Virus record (IMG/VR): IMGVR_UViG_3300028045_001344
Coordinates: 87,554 to 151,553 of that record
Strand: one strand, 5' to 3'
DNA length: 64,000 nt
Source: a virus
Part shown: in pieces, positions 10,361-21,910 of the stretch
Layout of the letters: every line of letters starts with the position of its first letter
Numbering within the stretch: the stretch's first letter is position 1
Program-made: the position numbers and the translations under genes
Notes under the pieces: model-generated
Database searches by the model: none
The model's input: the letters and a program-made list of their open reading frames with translations, nothing else
Told to the model about the DNA's origin: nothing

Positions 10361-13300
10361 CTATCCTTGACCTCCGGTTGGATCAAAGGTTCCTCTATGG
10401 CTTGTTCCATCATTACTTGAGGCACCGGAGTCACCAGATTGGGCTCCTGTTCCCTCCGAGCGACTTTGATCTTGATCCGCGTTGCTAGCGCCCGTTCCTT
10501 CTGATTTACCAATGGGATCAACCTCTGTAGATGCGGGAAGAAGTTTTTTATTGAATTCTACTTCTGTATTTATTTTTCCTAGCTCCACCAAGGAATAGAA
10601 ATCGTGGGGCCAGTTGTATGAAAATTTAGTCTCAATCCTTGGTATGGGTGAGGCAAATGTTGTTTGACCAGTAGACCTAAAGTCGGGTTGGGGTTGGGGC
10701 GTGACCAATCCACCAACATCATCTGTGTTCCACTGCGTAACTTGAGAATATTCCATAGTAGCTCGTTTTTTGATTTTGAAAACAAGCCACCTCACATCAG
10801 TAGGTAGGCGTCGTTTATGAAAAAATTCATTTGAATCCAATAAAGAATGTTTGATAGTAACGTCTTCTATCTCTGCTTTTACACCAATGCTCGGTAATAC
10901 ACCTTGCCAAATATCTTGTAGGTCTACTTGATCAAGTTCCTGTTCAAATTTAAAGATATACATAACAAAAGGGTCAATCCCAGGATTTTGGACAAAATCC
11001 ATTGAAGGGGGAAGAACAAATTCATTCATCATTTTTACCATATCTGTTATTGAATTCTTTGGCAACTCTGCATTTGGTGGAGCTTCGCGATAGGGATCAA
11101 AGCGTTTTCTATCTATCGCAAATAAATTTACTTCCCCGTTGCGACCCTCATTGAGCATATTATAGAGCGAAGACATTTGGGCAGGATTTGCGGTTGATGC
11201 CATTCCGGGAAGATAGCCCGGTGTGTCGGGAATGTTGGCTTGACCTGTAAACGGTATTGCAACAACGGCTTCAGATATTTTGCGCTTTTTCGCTAATACG
11301 CCGACCTCTTTGTGTAATGAAGTTTGCCCTGAGACATTGTTGAATCCAAATGCGTTGATAAGACTTGTGCTAATCTCTACACCATCTACTATCTGTGTTG
11401 GGCTAATAATGGCTGGATCAACTTTGCTTATCCCCATCGTTACAAAATTTGAATCACCTTTGCGAACTCCGTATCCACTCCACATACCCTTTCCTAGTCG
11501 CACTGGTTGTTGATCAAGGAAGCCACTTGAAGATAAAGAGGTTGGTGGGTGTAAGCCTCCACTAACCGTCAGTGTTTGTGTCTCTTGGTTTGAGAAGTCC
11601 AATATGGGGCACTCAAACTTGCTAGAAATAATCCACCGACTTTTACCAGGGGAGTATGTATTCGTGGCAGAAATTAATTTTCCAACTCCATCATACTGTA
11701 TCTTAAGCTCGTTCTTGATTCCTTTAAGGTTTATACTATCCCCAACATTTTGAGCCATTTGATAAGCAAACGAACTCGTGCTAAATGTATCTTCAAACAC
11801 GCTAGCACTAGGGCTTGTGGTGCTTGCTACATAATTCATATTGCCCAATTTGATTTTTTCTTCAAGTTCTGTATTGACAAATTCAATTTCCATTTTCTCA
11901 AAGAATACATCAATGGGATTCGTGTTCTCGAATGCCTGTTTCGTCCATTCGTCACCAGGAGTATATTTTATTCTAGCAATTGATTTACCATAATAATAGG
12001 GTGGAGTATATGGTGCCTGTGCCGGATCAGATACATTATAGTGTGCTCCTTCTGATGCTGATGACCAGTTAAATATACTTTTCCATTTTTGAGTTGCTGG
12101 TCCAAAATATCTGCCGTCAAATGTAGAATAAGTATTATAAATGCTACGATCCACAGGTGGAGTATTTTCTGGTCCAAGTGACCAAGTGGCATATTCGCAG
12201 GGTTCATCAAAATCAGGTAGCCGACATACAGGATCTTTGGCTGTGAATTGAGAAGGAGTATAAGAAAAATCACCAGAAAATCCCGACTCGCACATTGTAA
12301 ATGGCTTAGCTTCTGTTTTTTCTAATATTACATCCATATAATAAGTCGCACCAGAAACAAAATGACAAGCCACCACTGGTGATGATTCAAAATAATTCAA
12401 TTGACCTTGATTGAATGTTTCGGGGTTCTTTGGATCTCTCAAAAAGAATCTCACACATTCTGACAAGAAGTTATTCATGGCTTGGTTATATTTACTAATT
12501 TTATTTTCTGGATTGCGACCATTCCAAGACAGCATAAAGTGTTGGTTTGGAGAATCAATGTTTTCACCCTGCGCTGAACACCCAGTAAGACCACAATCTA
12601 AATCCAATCCAAACCCACCGTCAAGGGCTTCAGGATAATCAATATGAAACGCTGCATCTACGGTGCCAGATGGCTTGCCCGGATCTTTGTGAAATAATTT
12701 ATTCATATCATAAATTGTTTCAAAGTCAATCTTACGGGCAATAGAAGGATCTTTATACACAACGGTGTTCAAGAAATCGCCGCCCGATAAATTTCCTGAA
12801 ACACTCGATGTATTAACATTTTGGAGTGTGTAGGTGTCTGAGAGGCATGTTCCCGTAACAACAGTCCACCCAACTCCAACACCAGATTTGATAGAATTGT
12901 AAACAATCCCAGGGGCAAAGAATGGCGTCGTGATCCCTTGTTTGCGAATTGAGTTCAAAGTTTCGCTGGAAGTATAATCTTCTTCAGTTGTTGCTACAAA
13001 ACAATTCGCCGCCTTGTCCCATTTATATAATTGTAAATTTCTTCCTCCAACGCTTGAAGAATAATCAAGAGCATCAGCAAACAAAGTGGACAATTGCGTA
13101 GTTCGCGACATGGGATAGAAACCGTCATAAGGTAATAATTTTTTAATCCCCTTACAGGTTAGACTAAGTGAACCCACAGACATCCAACCCTCACTGTCTT
13201 CTTGTTGGTCCATTAGAAGATCAAATTCTTTTAAGAAGTCGGAATTAGAATACTCTCTAATAAAATCTAAATTTAGCGCACCATCGGCGCTTACACTGCT

Positions 13301-16300
13301 TGTTGTCTTGCCTCCTGGTAGTTCCAAGAAATCAGTGTGTGTGGCATAGGGATTCTCTTTTGCCATCATAGAAGACATTCTAAATTCAGGCATAATAGAA
13401 TAGTCTTTACCCATTACACGAATATCTTGTGCATATTCGTCATAAGAATTATAAGAAGGATATCTCAGTGATGGTGTTCCAGCGGAATTCGTGACCAAAC
13501 CCATATCAACCATTCTTTTGCGTTCATTTGTCACATTCCACATCAGCCCATAATCTTTATATATTCCACCAGAACTAGTATAATAGCCTGTATCATTTGT
13601 AATAAATCCAGCCGGATAAGTATATGAAATAGAAGCTGTCCAGTATGAAGATTCTGGGCAACTCTGTTCATAATTGGTTTCAAAATTTGTCATTGAAGCA
13701 GACTTATAATATGCAGTGTCGGCGACATCGGAACCCGAGAAATCGACCACCGCATAATACGATTGGTTAAGTGCAACACAAGATTGTGTAAGATCTAATA
13801 TTGGACCACCATCAACTGAAGTGTCGTTGTAATGTAATGTGTTCACGTCCTCGCGATGAAAAGTTTCCCAACACGAACCCGTGTTTCTTTGAAAAAGAAT
13901 TTCTCTTTGAAGGTTGACTTGAACAGAGGTGTATGGTAATCCTGTTACAGAACTTGTAATTTGATCATTCCAGTTTCGCATAATTCTGTAGCGATCTGTT
14001 TCCGGGTCTAATGTTCCAGGTCCAGAGTCAGAGTCAGACTTAAATCGACAAACGTTGTTGCCATTATGCGAGGTCTTTATAGAAGCTACGCTACTTGACA
14101 CCCAAGCGGAATAAGACCAGAGCCCAACGTCGTAGGCATTTTCAGTTTGATCCGGGGCTCCTACCATAATTGAGAATGTCATTGTGTAATCATTCGAACC
14201 CGTCACCACACTTGTGCAGACAGTATCGCATGTTGCGCCCAAGGTGGCTAAACACGCAGAAGAAGTCGAGGCAAGATAAGTGGAGCCCGATGGCTGAAGA
14301 CCCATTCTCATACACCAAAAGCGCACAAGAGGCGTTGGTCCCCCTGGGGGAACGATAGTTCCCGAAGGTTGAAAAGTGTAGTGCCCTATGTTGCCAACTG
14401 TGTATAAAGTATAAATGCCGGTGGTGAAATCGCAACCATAGCATCCCTCCGATCCAGTTCCACCAGGACAAGAAGCGGAGCCAAGATATGTTTGAGCAGA
14501 AGAAGTATCCCAAAAGCCATGGTTCCAGCCACAACACCACGGACCTATGCCGATCCCATTCCACTTATAGTCAATAGTTTGAGCGCCGCAGGAGGTATCG
14601 GTAAAATTAATATATCCACTCGAAGCAGTTATTGGGCAAGTCACATTTCCAACGTGGTTATTACCTGAGAGATATAGTGAAGATGATGGAATAATTTCAC
14701 CATTAAAAACACTAATCAAGTTATCATAATTTAATCTTGTAAGTTCTCCAAAATCGCCGCCTGTCTTCGAAGTATAAGTTGTTGCCAAGATTAGTGTGTC
14801 TGAAGAAGCTGTATTGTGAAAAGTTTTGTTGGTTCCCATTGGCCAGATGCTACTTGCCCAGCCATCAGTGTATCCCAATGAAGATGAAAGAGTTGTTCGA
14901 AAATCAAAATTACCAGTAAGAAGATTTCCGTTATCTCCGAATTCTTGAAGGGTTTCAAGTTTTCTGTTTCTGGTCAACCAATCATCTTTCCAGAAAGTTC
15001 TTCGGTATGTAGAATTTCGATCTATCCCGTTTGAACCATAAGATGCGATTGCGAACCCGTTGAAATCAACTGATGCTGTTTCCGAATAATTTGTGCGACC
15101 TCGGTTTTCCGCTAGTCCTGTATAAATCTGTCTTGGGTAGTTCCATTCAGAGTATTTAAGAAACTTGAATTTATCAGGATTGCGCTGATATTGCTGTCGC
15201 AAAAGATCGTGCATTTGTGTTTGAGGTGTGCGACCAAAGCGGCGTGTTTGAGTATTGTAATCACCAAGCCCTAAATCTTCAGTAAGCCCATAGTTAGCAC
15301 AAAACGAAAGATTGTTGCTAAATGTGTTTCTTATCATAACTGGTGGTATCGAATTTCTCGCAACTCCATCAGCCAATGATGGATTTTGATTTATCAATCC
15401 AGTAGTTAAGGGATTGTATTTGAATGTAACTGGGGGCTCTGTATAGTAAGCTGTTGATCCCGAATCTTTATACCAATTTGGTGTCTCGGGGAAGCTTGAG
15501 TCAGCGGCGAAAATAGCTGCTTTTTCTAAGGGAGTTAGCAATATTTTGTCTTTGGAACCCACCGTAATGATATTGTTATTTTTTTGATAGCGGGCAATTG
15601 ATGTTTCACCAGTCCTTATTTGTTTCCAAGAAGGATATTGATAGGGTCCATCGCGATGTAATAATAAAGCGTGAAGCATATCTCTGGCTGGATTGATGCG
15701 AGGGCACAAATAAGCAAATGCGCGGTTTTCATAATCGCTGTCCGAAGAACTTAAGAGATTTTGTGATTCGACAATCGGATCATTGATATATGTGTTAAGA
15801 CCTACAAAATCTAAAGAAGCGGTGAAGCCGCCAGTCGAAGCAGTATATTCACATGGAACATCAGGCACATCTAACACAATAGACGTATATTTTGCTTGTG
15901 AATAAGCATTATAAATTGGTGTGGCCAAGCTATAAACATCTGCTATATACCCACCCAAAGAAGAATTAACACTATCGCCAAATGTATCACCCATTCTCCA
16001 CCAAGATTGTAGGGCATTCTCGGCTGTGTCGGGAAGGATTGATAAATCATTTGGGCATCCTCCATTATATATCTCGTGTATTGATGCCGATGTTAACGTG
16101 GAATACCAAAAACTAATTTCATCTAAGGCTCCCGAATGAAAATTATAATAATTGTTATAATTAACTGGCTTATCTTTTTGAGCCCCAATAAACGTGCTGG
16201 AAGACACAGTAGTGGTTCGGCCGGAGGCTATATAAGATGTGGGCGGATCTTCATATCCATCAATATAAACATTCAAGTTCCAATCATAGGGTGGGAAGAC

Positions 16301-19300
16301 CGGAGTTGAAGTATTAAACGTAGCTACAATATGGTGCCAGGTGCCGCTAACAATACCGGGCAACCCAACCGACGAAGTATGTTGGCGTATTGTTCCGCCA
16401 GAGTCAGTATCCATAACCTCAAAGATAATCTGATTTCGCGCAGCCGCAGCAGACGCAGTTTGTGATCCAATGTATAGCCGCCAATCACAGTCACCCTTAT
16501 CGACAGCTACACCACCAGTTGACTTCCATCTCGACATCAATACTCGGGGATGATCGTGGCTTGATGTAACCATCATCCAGAGAGAAATTGAGAAATCTCC
16601 CGTTGCGCCATCGGGACCGAAAACACCGGGAATAGAGGGGGTGACAGAAGATACTGTGCCCGGTTCTAAATAACCAATTGTCAGTGGATCTCCTTTCGCA
16701 TTTGTAAAATTTACAGAAGATGAATTAAAGAACCCGCCATGTGGATCACACGATGGATAATGAGGCACCCAGGAACTACCATCCCAATCTAACAAATTAG
16801 ATCGAAACGCATATGCCGAACCGGATGGAGTGAATTGAACCATCGGTGCGTTCGTTGAGAGTGCTCCGCTTGGAACAGTAAAATTAGAACGACCACCATC
16901 ACCTGATCCAAGCAAACCAAATGGTTGGGCTTTTGTATTATCATAAGAGGCGTTTATCCACGAATATTGTAACTCACTTCTTGGAATTTGATGTTGAACA
17001 AACCAGTTATCGTATTGAATACTTGTTGTTAATTCAGTCGAAGAGGTTCCAACTAAGGCACCCAAAGTTTTTGGATTTCTATTGACTTTAAAATATGCGC
17101 CTATTGTGCCGGTGTAACAACAAGCCCTCACAGCATGTTGTTCGGGGGTTGTGCCGTCTCCTGGGCTTCCAGTGGGATCAATTCCAAATGGACCACAATG
17201 TTCCATAGACCACTCGTTAAGAGGCGCACGAACAACCATGTTCCTTTGATTGAGTTCGTTGCGGATTGCATATTCTTCTGCATATAAATCTAGAACACCA
17301 CGCGAACTAACATCAGGTCCACCAGGGGCATTAAATCTTTCTACAAAGATATTTTTTGTTGCGCCGTATTTGCTGAAGTCTGGGAGTTTATAATCTACAA
17401 GTCCAACAACCCACGGCGAAGCAGCATACTCTGGAATAAAGCCACCATTCTTAACAAAGAATCTGTTATTTAATTTTCGCCCTGAAGTTTGTAGGACTTC
17501 ATATTCGTGAGAATAGTTTCCAATAATGGTTGATCCGGTTGTTTGTTTTATGTTGCGAATGTTTACTGGACGCTTAGCCAAAGGTTCTCGCAAAATTGTT
17601 GAACGGGCTTGGTGGGTTGTGCGGGGTGTTATTTCCAAATCGGAACCATCAAAACCTAGGTTCCAAGCTTCTGGTCTGCACTCAGCGGCTAAAGAACCAG
17701 TCGCAAGTGATCCGGTTGATGGCGAACAATTTGTGTTTGGAAAAGGAACATGCCTGTGAACCCAGCCACCCACATACTTTTCAGTAAACGGACCTTGGGC
17801 TGGAATTTCATAGTCACCACCATATACATCATTGTGATAATTTCTGAGGTCGATCTGTTTCGGTGTGGCTCCCATTGGTGGAATTGCGCTAGCATATCCC
17901 GTTGTCACCGAGGAACTGTATAAATCAAAAGGAGCAAAAATGTCTCCATCACCCGAAGCATAACTAATCGGATTATTAGTGAGTTTATAACGAAGCTTTA
18001 CTTTATCATTCGGATTAATAATATCATCACAATCAATATCATCTTCAACTTGAGAAGAACTAATAGTTAGTTGTGTTGATGTTCCAAACGGTAGTTCTGT
18101 GTGAGCATACTGAAGATTTTTTATTTTTGATACATTCGTTCCGCCTTTTAGTTCGGGCATTATTTTTGTTTTAAAACGATAGGGTTTTGTAAAGTTCTTC
18201 AGGGCATATGTACTTCCCTCATATTGTACGGGTGTCACGCCCGCGATATCTGTTAAAGTGGGTGGCGTAGAATTTGGTCGCCAATCATTAGCCTCGCGAA
18301 ACGTATTTCTCTGTGAATCAATAATAGGATCACCAGAAGAAAATGTTTCGGCTTCCGCTCTTTCGTGTGCCCATACGCAGCTAGAAGTTTGGTTCAAAGG
18401 AATTGGAGCTTTGCCACGCTTATAGGGATACATCATTTCATTAATGCCGTATAGACCTGCTTCTGGATCTTTAGCCTTCATCTCTAGTGTGGGAAACTTA
18501 TTCCAGTATTTATTTCTTTCTAAAACATGACTCTCGATCATAGAGAATACTTTGGGAGAAAAATTAGCACTTGCGGGGAATAGTTGTGTTACCATCTTTC
18601 CCATTGAATCATCAATCCATTTAAAATAATCAACAAATTTTTCAAAATCCATTGTGGAGTTCTGAACTCTCTCGAAAAATAGTTGCCGCATTTTTTCAAG
18701 CGACTTGTAATCTTGACGATATCTATTGACCGGCTCGCCAATCAAATTATTGAAATCAATAACGGTGGCAAAGAGTTTTATCATTTCCGCAGAAATGATT
18801 GCATTCATACTTTTTTCAATAGTAAAGAAGAATCTTATTGGTCTAGTATCTCTAGTAAAAATTTCGATATCTTCATCATTACGAATTTGAACCATGTCAG
18901 AACTATTAATAACTTCGGGCGAGTCTTGCTTTGCGGTATATACAAACTCACGGATGGTGGCATCTGCGTTGCTTGCGGGAAACGAAAACCCCTTTCCGGG
19001 GTGTTTGATTTTTACAAGATCACCATAATCACCATAAGGAGCCGCAGCAGAAGTTGAGCCAGAAGAAAAATCTCCAACAAAAAATTCACCTAGAGCATCG
19101 GAGCCAGTGACTTGAGCGAAATCCCACTGAAGCGCCAAGGTTTCTATTTCAGGAACCTTAGTGACTTCTTCTGAAAAGAGATTACCGGGCTGGTTAAGAA
19201 AAGTATTTTCTCCGGGATGCTTACGACCAAAGTTGGAAGGATCTTTTGCATGAGCTAATATTGTAGAATCTTCTAAGTAATCCATCCAATATCGAACAGA

Positions 19301-21904
19301 AGATATTTTGGTATCAGATCTTTCTAAAACCGAACCAGTGAAATTAGTTCTATGAGCACCAACGTACATTCTCTTAGAAGATGATAAAAAGCTTTGACCG
19401 TCTGCGTATGACATAGTCCCGGTAATTCGAAATGAATTATCAGTGGAATCTAAGATATTATTATAACCTATAAATTCTACATCATAGGTGGTAGGAGTGG
19501 AGCCTAGAACAACATTGGGCCACTGGTAGTTTGTTGGCTTTACTTTTACTGCTATGTTCCACCTAGAGTTTTCATATACATCCTTTTGTAGACTACTGGT
19601 AAGTGTTGGGAAAACTCCGCCAGTGCTACTTGAAAGCATAAACTTGGCATCTTTATCATTTGCGGCTGGGCGAATTGCATATATTTGAAAGTTAGCAGTA
19701 TCCGGGGATAGCCAGGTCAGATCAGATTCCGTAGCACTTGGCGTGTGACAGCCACCCAAAGAGGAAGTAAGGAATGGGGTAGACCACCAGGAAATATTGT
19801 CAGGAGATACCTGCTTCGGAAAAAGAGATTCTAATTGAAAAGTCTGACCACGATAAATTTGATCAGCAGAAGAAGATATATAAGATAGTGATGAAGCATC
19901 CGATGTGCTTGATGTTTGAAAAACAGTAGCTTCCCAACTAGAAGTAGTATTAAAATTTGCGTATTCTTTACGAGTTATAGTAGATACATAATTTTCTTTA
20001 ATGTCATAAGTTACTTCATCTCCATAAAGATTTAGTTTGATTAATTCTTCGCCTACCCCATAACACCGTATTAGGTTACGAATAGATTTTTCTGCGCCTT
20101 TGGATTTGAAGATATAAACCAAATTATTATAGATGTTCTTGTAGATTCTATTTTTTGTATCATCCAGTTTTTCTGCAAAATTAAGAACATCATCACGATT
20201 TGCCAATGATTCTAATTCGGCAGCGTCAGCAAATAATTCTCCCACTGAAAGACCTGATGATTCTAAAAGCCTGTCCGCAAATGGAAGTGGCTTAAAACTA
20301 GAACTGATATAATCTACATCCTTAAGTCTGGGCAATCTTTCAGTTTGAAGCTGCAAAATATCAAAATAACTTCCCATCACTTGAATGAGTTTTAAAAGGG
20401 TGTGACGATCATTTACTGCGTCATCATCTCTGATCCAGCCTGGTAAGGAATTATAAATGGACGCATTATTATTTATATCATAATTGAACCCTTGCAATAG
20501 CAAATTTTCCAATGCCGCTGATACCAGTGGGTTGTATGAATATAAAATCGGATCTTTGAATTCTACTAAAGACGCACTAGATTCTACCATAGCAGAACCA
20601 GTATCTCGTGAGCCAATATTGTACCCCGTCCAAGCACCATTTGTTATACGACCAGAATAATCTAAAATTATTGCATCTGTATTTTCGACTGAAGCTGTAT
20701 TGATAATACCTTCGTTGAATTTGTAATAAACACCCAAATCAACGGGATTACTATAACTATATTTTGTGGGAGCATACCAATTTTCAGAAACATCGGTATT
20801 TGTTCCGCCGCCAACTTGCGTAAACCAATATTGACCAATCTGTTCAGAACTTCGTTTTGTTTTCCAAAACCTAAACTCATCCATGGAACCTGAAAGTTTT
20901 GCAAAGCCCAAGCCGCCCGTAACGGGTGTGTCTATGGTGGTGCCCATAGCGCCAATCCAACCCAGCATAGAGCCAGTAATTTCGCCAATACTTCCAGTAG
21001 ATATTGTGTCGTTGAGTTCACCATTGAGATAAAGTTTAGCTTCTAAATTTGCCCCATTATTGACAAAAGTAAAGGCATAGTGATTCCAAGTAGAACCAGT
21101 AAGATCAATGTTTTGACCGAGCTGCCCAAGATTAGAATCCAAAAACCCACCGGCAGTTCCCGACTGAAAGGCAACTGAAAACTGATGAGGCGTAATACTA
21201 AAATCACATTCAACACGAAAACGACCATAAGTGCCGCCAAGAGATGCACTATTCCATATATCAACAAATATCTGCTTGTCAGACTCAACCGGATCTCCGG
21301 TCCATCCATTCTTCTTGAACCAAAATTCTGCTGTGTTTCCAGCGGCGGCATTGAGTTCTAAATTAGATTGTTGATTAGTATCTTCGTCATAATAGTTGGC
21401 ATCAGGAACAGCACCTTGATGAGAATCAAAATATTGCGACAAAGAAGCATTAGGCACATTAGATGGATGAGGACCACCTTTGAAAGAAATATATTCATCT
21501 ACGGTAGGGGCTTCATAGCCACTAACACCACCCGGACCAACTCCACCATAATTTACACCAAGGTTTATATAGCCGGTTGTTCGGGGATATTCATTATCGT
21601 AAATATATTTATCAAAAGACGAACCACCATATAGCCACTCGGTTTGCTCTTTTTTGGAGCCATCATAAGGAAACTCGTTTCCAATATATGAGAAGGCATC
21701 AGTATAATATTGTTGTGCTGAGCCATACCGGGAAAAGTTGGCTGGCTCCGAAAAATCTATTTGTAAATCTACTTGATTCTTTAATTTAATAGTAGAATTA
21801 ACCCAGTCAGCGCCCTCGCCTTCGGGAGCCAAATCGTTCAGGCTTTTAGAAGCAAGAACTTTCTGGTTTTTATATAATTCAAATAGATCTTTAATATTCG
21901 ACAT
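10361..21904 (-). CDS. Giant virion protein, 3847 aa, with two LamG/concanavalin-like domains
   Basis: A single uninterrupted 11.5-kb reading frame. Two regions, about residues 175-360 and 1755-1950, have the features of LamG/concanavalin A-like jelly-roll domains: AEFWFKKNGWTG or FSISLWMMV strands, the TWNHYAFTF / TWHHIVATF strand, LYLNGELND / VYIDGYEDP, and a closing MDEFRFW / LDEISFW strand. Such domains usually bind carbohydrate or protein ligands. The C-terminal 60 residues are a Gly/Ser/Asp-rich low-complexity tail with a repeated SEGTGA motif. There is no signal peptide. The gene sits between the gp6 side of the baseplate operon and other structural genes, so a very large tail-tip, fibre or baseplate component is likely. 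It may be cleaved after synthesis, but no protease site is evident. Confidence 0.8.
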   Translation of the reverse strand: MSNIKDLFELYKNQKVLASKSLNDLAPEGEGADWVNSTIKLKNQVDLQIDFSEPANFSRYGSAQQYYTDAFSYIGNEFPYDGSKKEQTEWLYGGSSFDKYIYDNEYPRTTGYINLGVNYGGVGPGGVSGYEAPTVDEYISFKGGPHPSNVPNASLSQYFDSHQGAVPDANYYDEDTNQQSNLELNAAAGNTAEFWFKKNGWTGDPVESDKQIFVDIWNSASLGGTYGRFRVECDFSITPHQFSVAFQSGTAGGFLDSNLGQLGQNIDLTGSTWNHYAFTFVNNGANLEAKLYLNGELNDTISTGSIGEITGSMLGWIGAMGTTIDTPVTGGLGFAKLSGSMDEFRFWKTKRSSEQIGQYWFTQVGGGTNTDVSENWYAPTKYSYSNPVDLGVYYKFNEGIINTASVENTDAIILDYSGRITNGAWTGYNIGSRDTGSAMVESSASLVEFKDPILYSYNPLVSAALENLLLQGFNYDINNNASIYNSLPGWIRDDDAVNDRHTLLKLIQVMGSYFDILQLQTERLPRLKDVDYISSSFKPLPFADRLLESSGLSVGELFADAAELESLANRDDVLNFAEKLDDTKNRIYKNIYNNLVYIFKSKGAEKSIRNLIRCYGVGEELIKLNLYGDEVTYDIKENYVSTITRKEYANFNTTSSWEATVFQTSSTSDASSLSYISSSADQIYRGQTFQLESLFPKQVSPDNISWWSTPFLTSSLGGCHTPSATESDLTWLSPDTANFQIYAIRPAANDKDAKFMLSSSTGGVFPTLTSSLQKDVYENSRWNIAVKVKPTNYQWPNVVLGSTPTTYDVEFIGYNNILDSTDNSFRITGTMSYADGQSFLSSSKRMYVGAHRTNFTGSVLERSDTKISSVRYWMDYLEDSTILAHAKDPSNFGRKHPGENTFLNQPGNLFSEEVTKVPEIETLALQWDFAQVTGSDALGEFFVGDFSSGSTSAAAPYGDYGDLVKIKHPGKGFSFPASNADATIREFVYTAKQDSPEVINSSDMVQIRNDEDIEIFTRDTRPIRFFFTIEKSMNAIISAEMIKLFATVIDFNNLIGEPVNRYRQDYKSLEKMRQLFFERVQNSTMDFEKFVDYFKWIDDSMGKMVTQLFPASANFSPKVFSMIESHVLERNKYWNKFPTLEMKAKDPEAGLYGINEMMYPYKRGKAPIPLNQTSSCVWAHERAEAETFSSGDPIIDSQRNTFREANDWRPNSTPPTLTDIAGVTPVQYEGSTYALKNFTKPYRFKTKIMPELKGGTNVSKIKNLQYAHTELPFGTSTQLTISSSQVEDDIDCDDIINPNDKVKLRYKLTNNPISYASGDGDIFAPFDLYSSSVTTGYASAIPPMGATPKQIDLRNYHNDVYGGDYEIPAQGPFTEKYVGGWVHRHVPFPNTNCSPSTGSLATGSLAAECRPEAWNLGFDGSDLEITPRTTHQARSTILREPLAKRPVNIRNIKQTTGSTIIGNYSHEYEVLQTSGRKLNNRFFVKNGGFIPEYAASPWVVGLVDYKLPDFSKYGATKNIFVERFNAPGGPDVSSRGVLDLYAEEYAIRNELNQRNMVVRAPLNEWSMEHCGPFGIDPTGSPGDGTTPEQHAVRACCYTGTIGAYFKVNRNPKTLGALVGTSSTELTTSIQYDNWFVQHQIPRSELQYSWINASYDNTKAQPFGLLGSGDGGRSNFTVPSGALSTNAPMVQFTPSGSAYAFRSNLLDWDGSSWVPHYPSCDPHGGFFNSSSVNFTNAKGDPLTIGYLEPGTVSSVTPSIPGVFGPDGATGDFSISLWMMVTSSHDHPRVLMSRWKSTGGVAVDKGDCDWRLYIGSQTASAAAARNQIIFEVMDTDSGGTIRQHTSSVGLPGIVSGTWHHIVATFNTSTPVFPPYDWNLNVYIDGYEDPPTSYIASGRTTTVSSSTFIGAQKDKPVNYNNYYNFHSGALDEISFWYSTLTSASIHEIYNGGCPNDLSILPDTAENALQSWWRMGDTFGDSVNSSLGGYIADVYSLATPIYNAYSQAKYTSIVLDVPDVPCEYTASTGGFTASLDFVGLNTYINDPIVESQNLLSSSDSDYENRAFAYLCPRINPARDMLHALLLHRDGPYQYPSWKQIRTGETSIARYQKNNNIITVGSKDKILLTPLEKAAIFAADSSFPETPNWYKDSGSTAYYTEPPVTFKYNPLTTGLINQNPSLADGVARNSIPPVMIRNTFSNNLSFCANYGLTEDLGLGDYNTQTRRFGRTPQTQMHDLLRQQYQRNPDKFKFLKYSEWNYPRQIYTGLAENRGRTNYSETASVDFNGFAIASYGSNGIDRNSTYRRTFWKDDWLTRNRKLETLQEFGDNGNLLTGNFDFRTTLSSSLGYTDGWASSIWPMGTNKTFHNTASSDTLILATTYTSKTGGDFGELTRLNYDNLISVFNGEIIPSSSLYLSGNNHVGNVTCPITASSGYINFTDTSCGAQTIDYKWNGIGIGPWCCGWNHGFWDTSSAQTYLGSASCPGGTGSEGCYGCDFTTGIYTLYTVGNIGHYTFQPSGTIVPPGGPTPLVRFWCMRMGLQPSGSTYLASTSSACLATLGATCDTVCTSVVTGSNDYTMTFSIMVGAPDQTENAYDVGLWSYSAWVSSSVASIKTSHNGNNVCRFKSDSDSGPGTLDPETDRYRIMRNWNDQITSSVTGLPYTSVQVNLQREILFQRNTGSCWETFHREDVNTLHYNDTSVDGGPILDLTQSCVALNQSYYAVVDFSGSDVADTAYYKSASMTNFETNYEQSCPESSYWTASISYTYPAGFITNDTGYYTSSGGIYKDYGLMWNVTNERKRMVDMGLVTNSAGTPSLRYPSYNSYDEYAQDIRVMGKDYSIMPEFRMSSMMAKENPYATHTDFLELPGGKTTSSVSADGALNLDFIREYSNSDFLKEFDLLMDQQEDSEGWMSVGSLSLTCKGIKKLLPYDGFYPMSRTTQLSTLFADALDYSSSVGGRNLQLYKWDKAANCFVATTEEDYTSSETLNSIRKQGITTPFFAPGIVYNSIKSGVGVGWTVVTGTCLSDTYTLQNVNTSSVSGNLSGGDFLNTVVYKDPSIARKIDFETIYDMNKLFHKDPGKPSGTVDAAFHIDYPEALDGGFGLDLDCGLTGCSAQGENIDSPNQHFMLSWNGRNPENKISKYNQAMNNFLSECVRFFLRDPKNPETFNQGQLNYFESSPVVACHFVSGATYYMDVILEKTEAKPFTMCESGFSGDFSYTPSQFTAKDPVCRLPDFDEPCEYATWSLGPENTPPVDRSIYNTYSTFDGRYFGPATQKWKSIFNWSSASEGAHYNVSDPAQAPYTPPYYYGKSIARIKYTPGDEWTKQAFENTNPIDVFFEKMEIEFVNTELEEKIKLGNMNYVASTTSPSASVFEDTFSTSSFAYQMAQNVGDSINLKGIKNELKIQYDGVGKLISATNTYSPGKSRWIISSKFECPILDFSNQETQTLTVSGGLHPPTSLSSSGFLDQQPVRLGKGMWSGYGVRKGDSNFVTMGISKVDPAIISPTQIVDGVEISTSLINAFGFNNVSGQTSLHKEVGVLAKKRKISEAVVAIPFTGQANIPDTPGYLPGMASTANPAQMSSLYNMLNEGRNGEVNLFAIDRKRFDPYREAPPNAELPKNSITDMVKMMNEFVLPPSMDFVQNPGIDPFVMYIFKFEQELDQVDLQDIWQGVLPSIGVKAEIEDVTIKHSLLDSNEFFHKRRLPTDVRWLVFKIKKRATMEYSQVTQWNTDDVGGLVTPQPQPDFRSTGQTTFASPIPRIETKFSYNWPHDFYSLVELGKINTEVEFNKKLLPASTEVDPIGKSEGTGASNADQDQSRSEGTGAQSGDSGASSNDGTSHRGTFDPTGGQG

Positions 21905-21910
21905 AATGAC

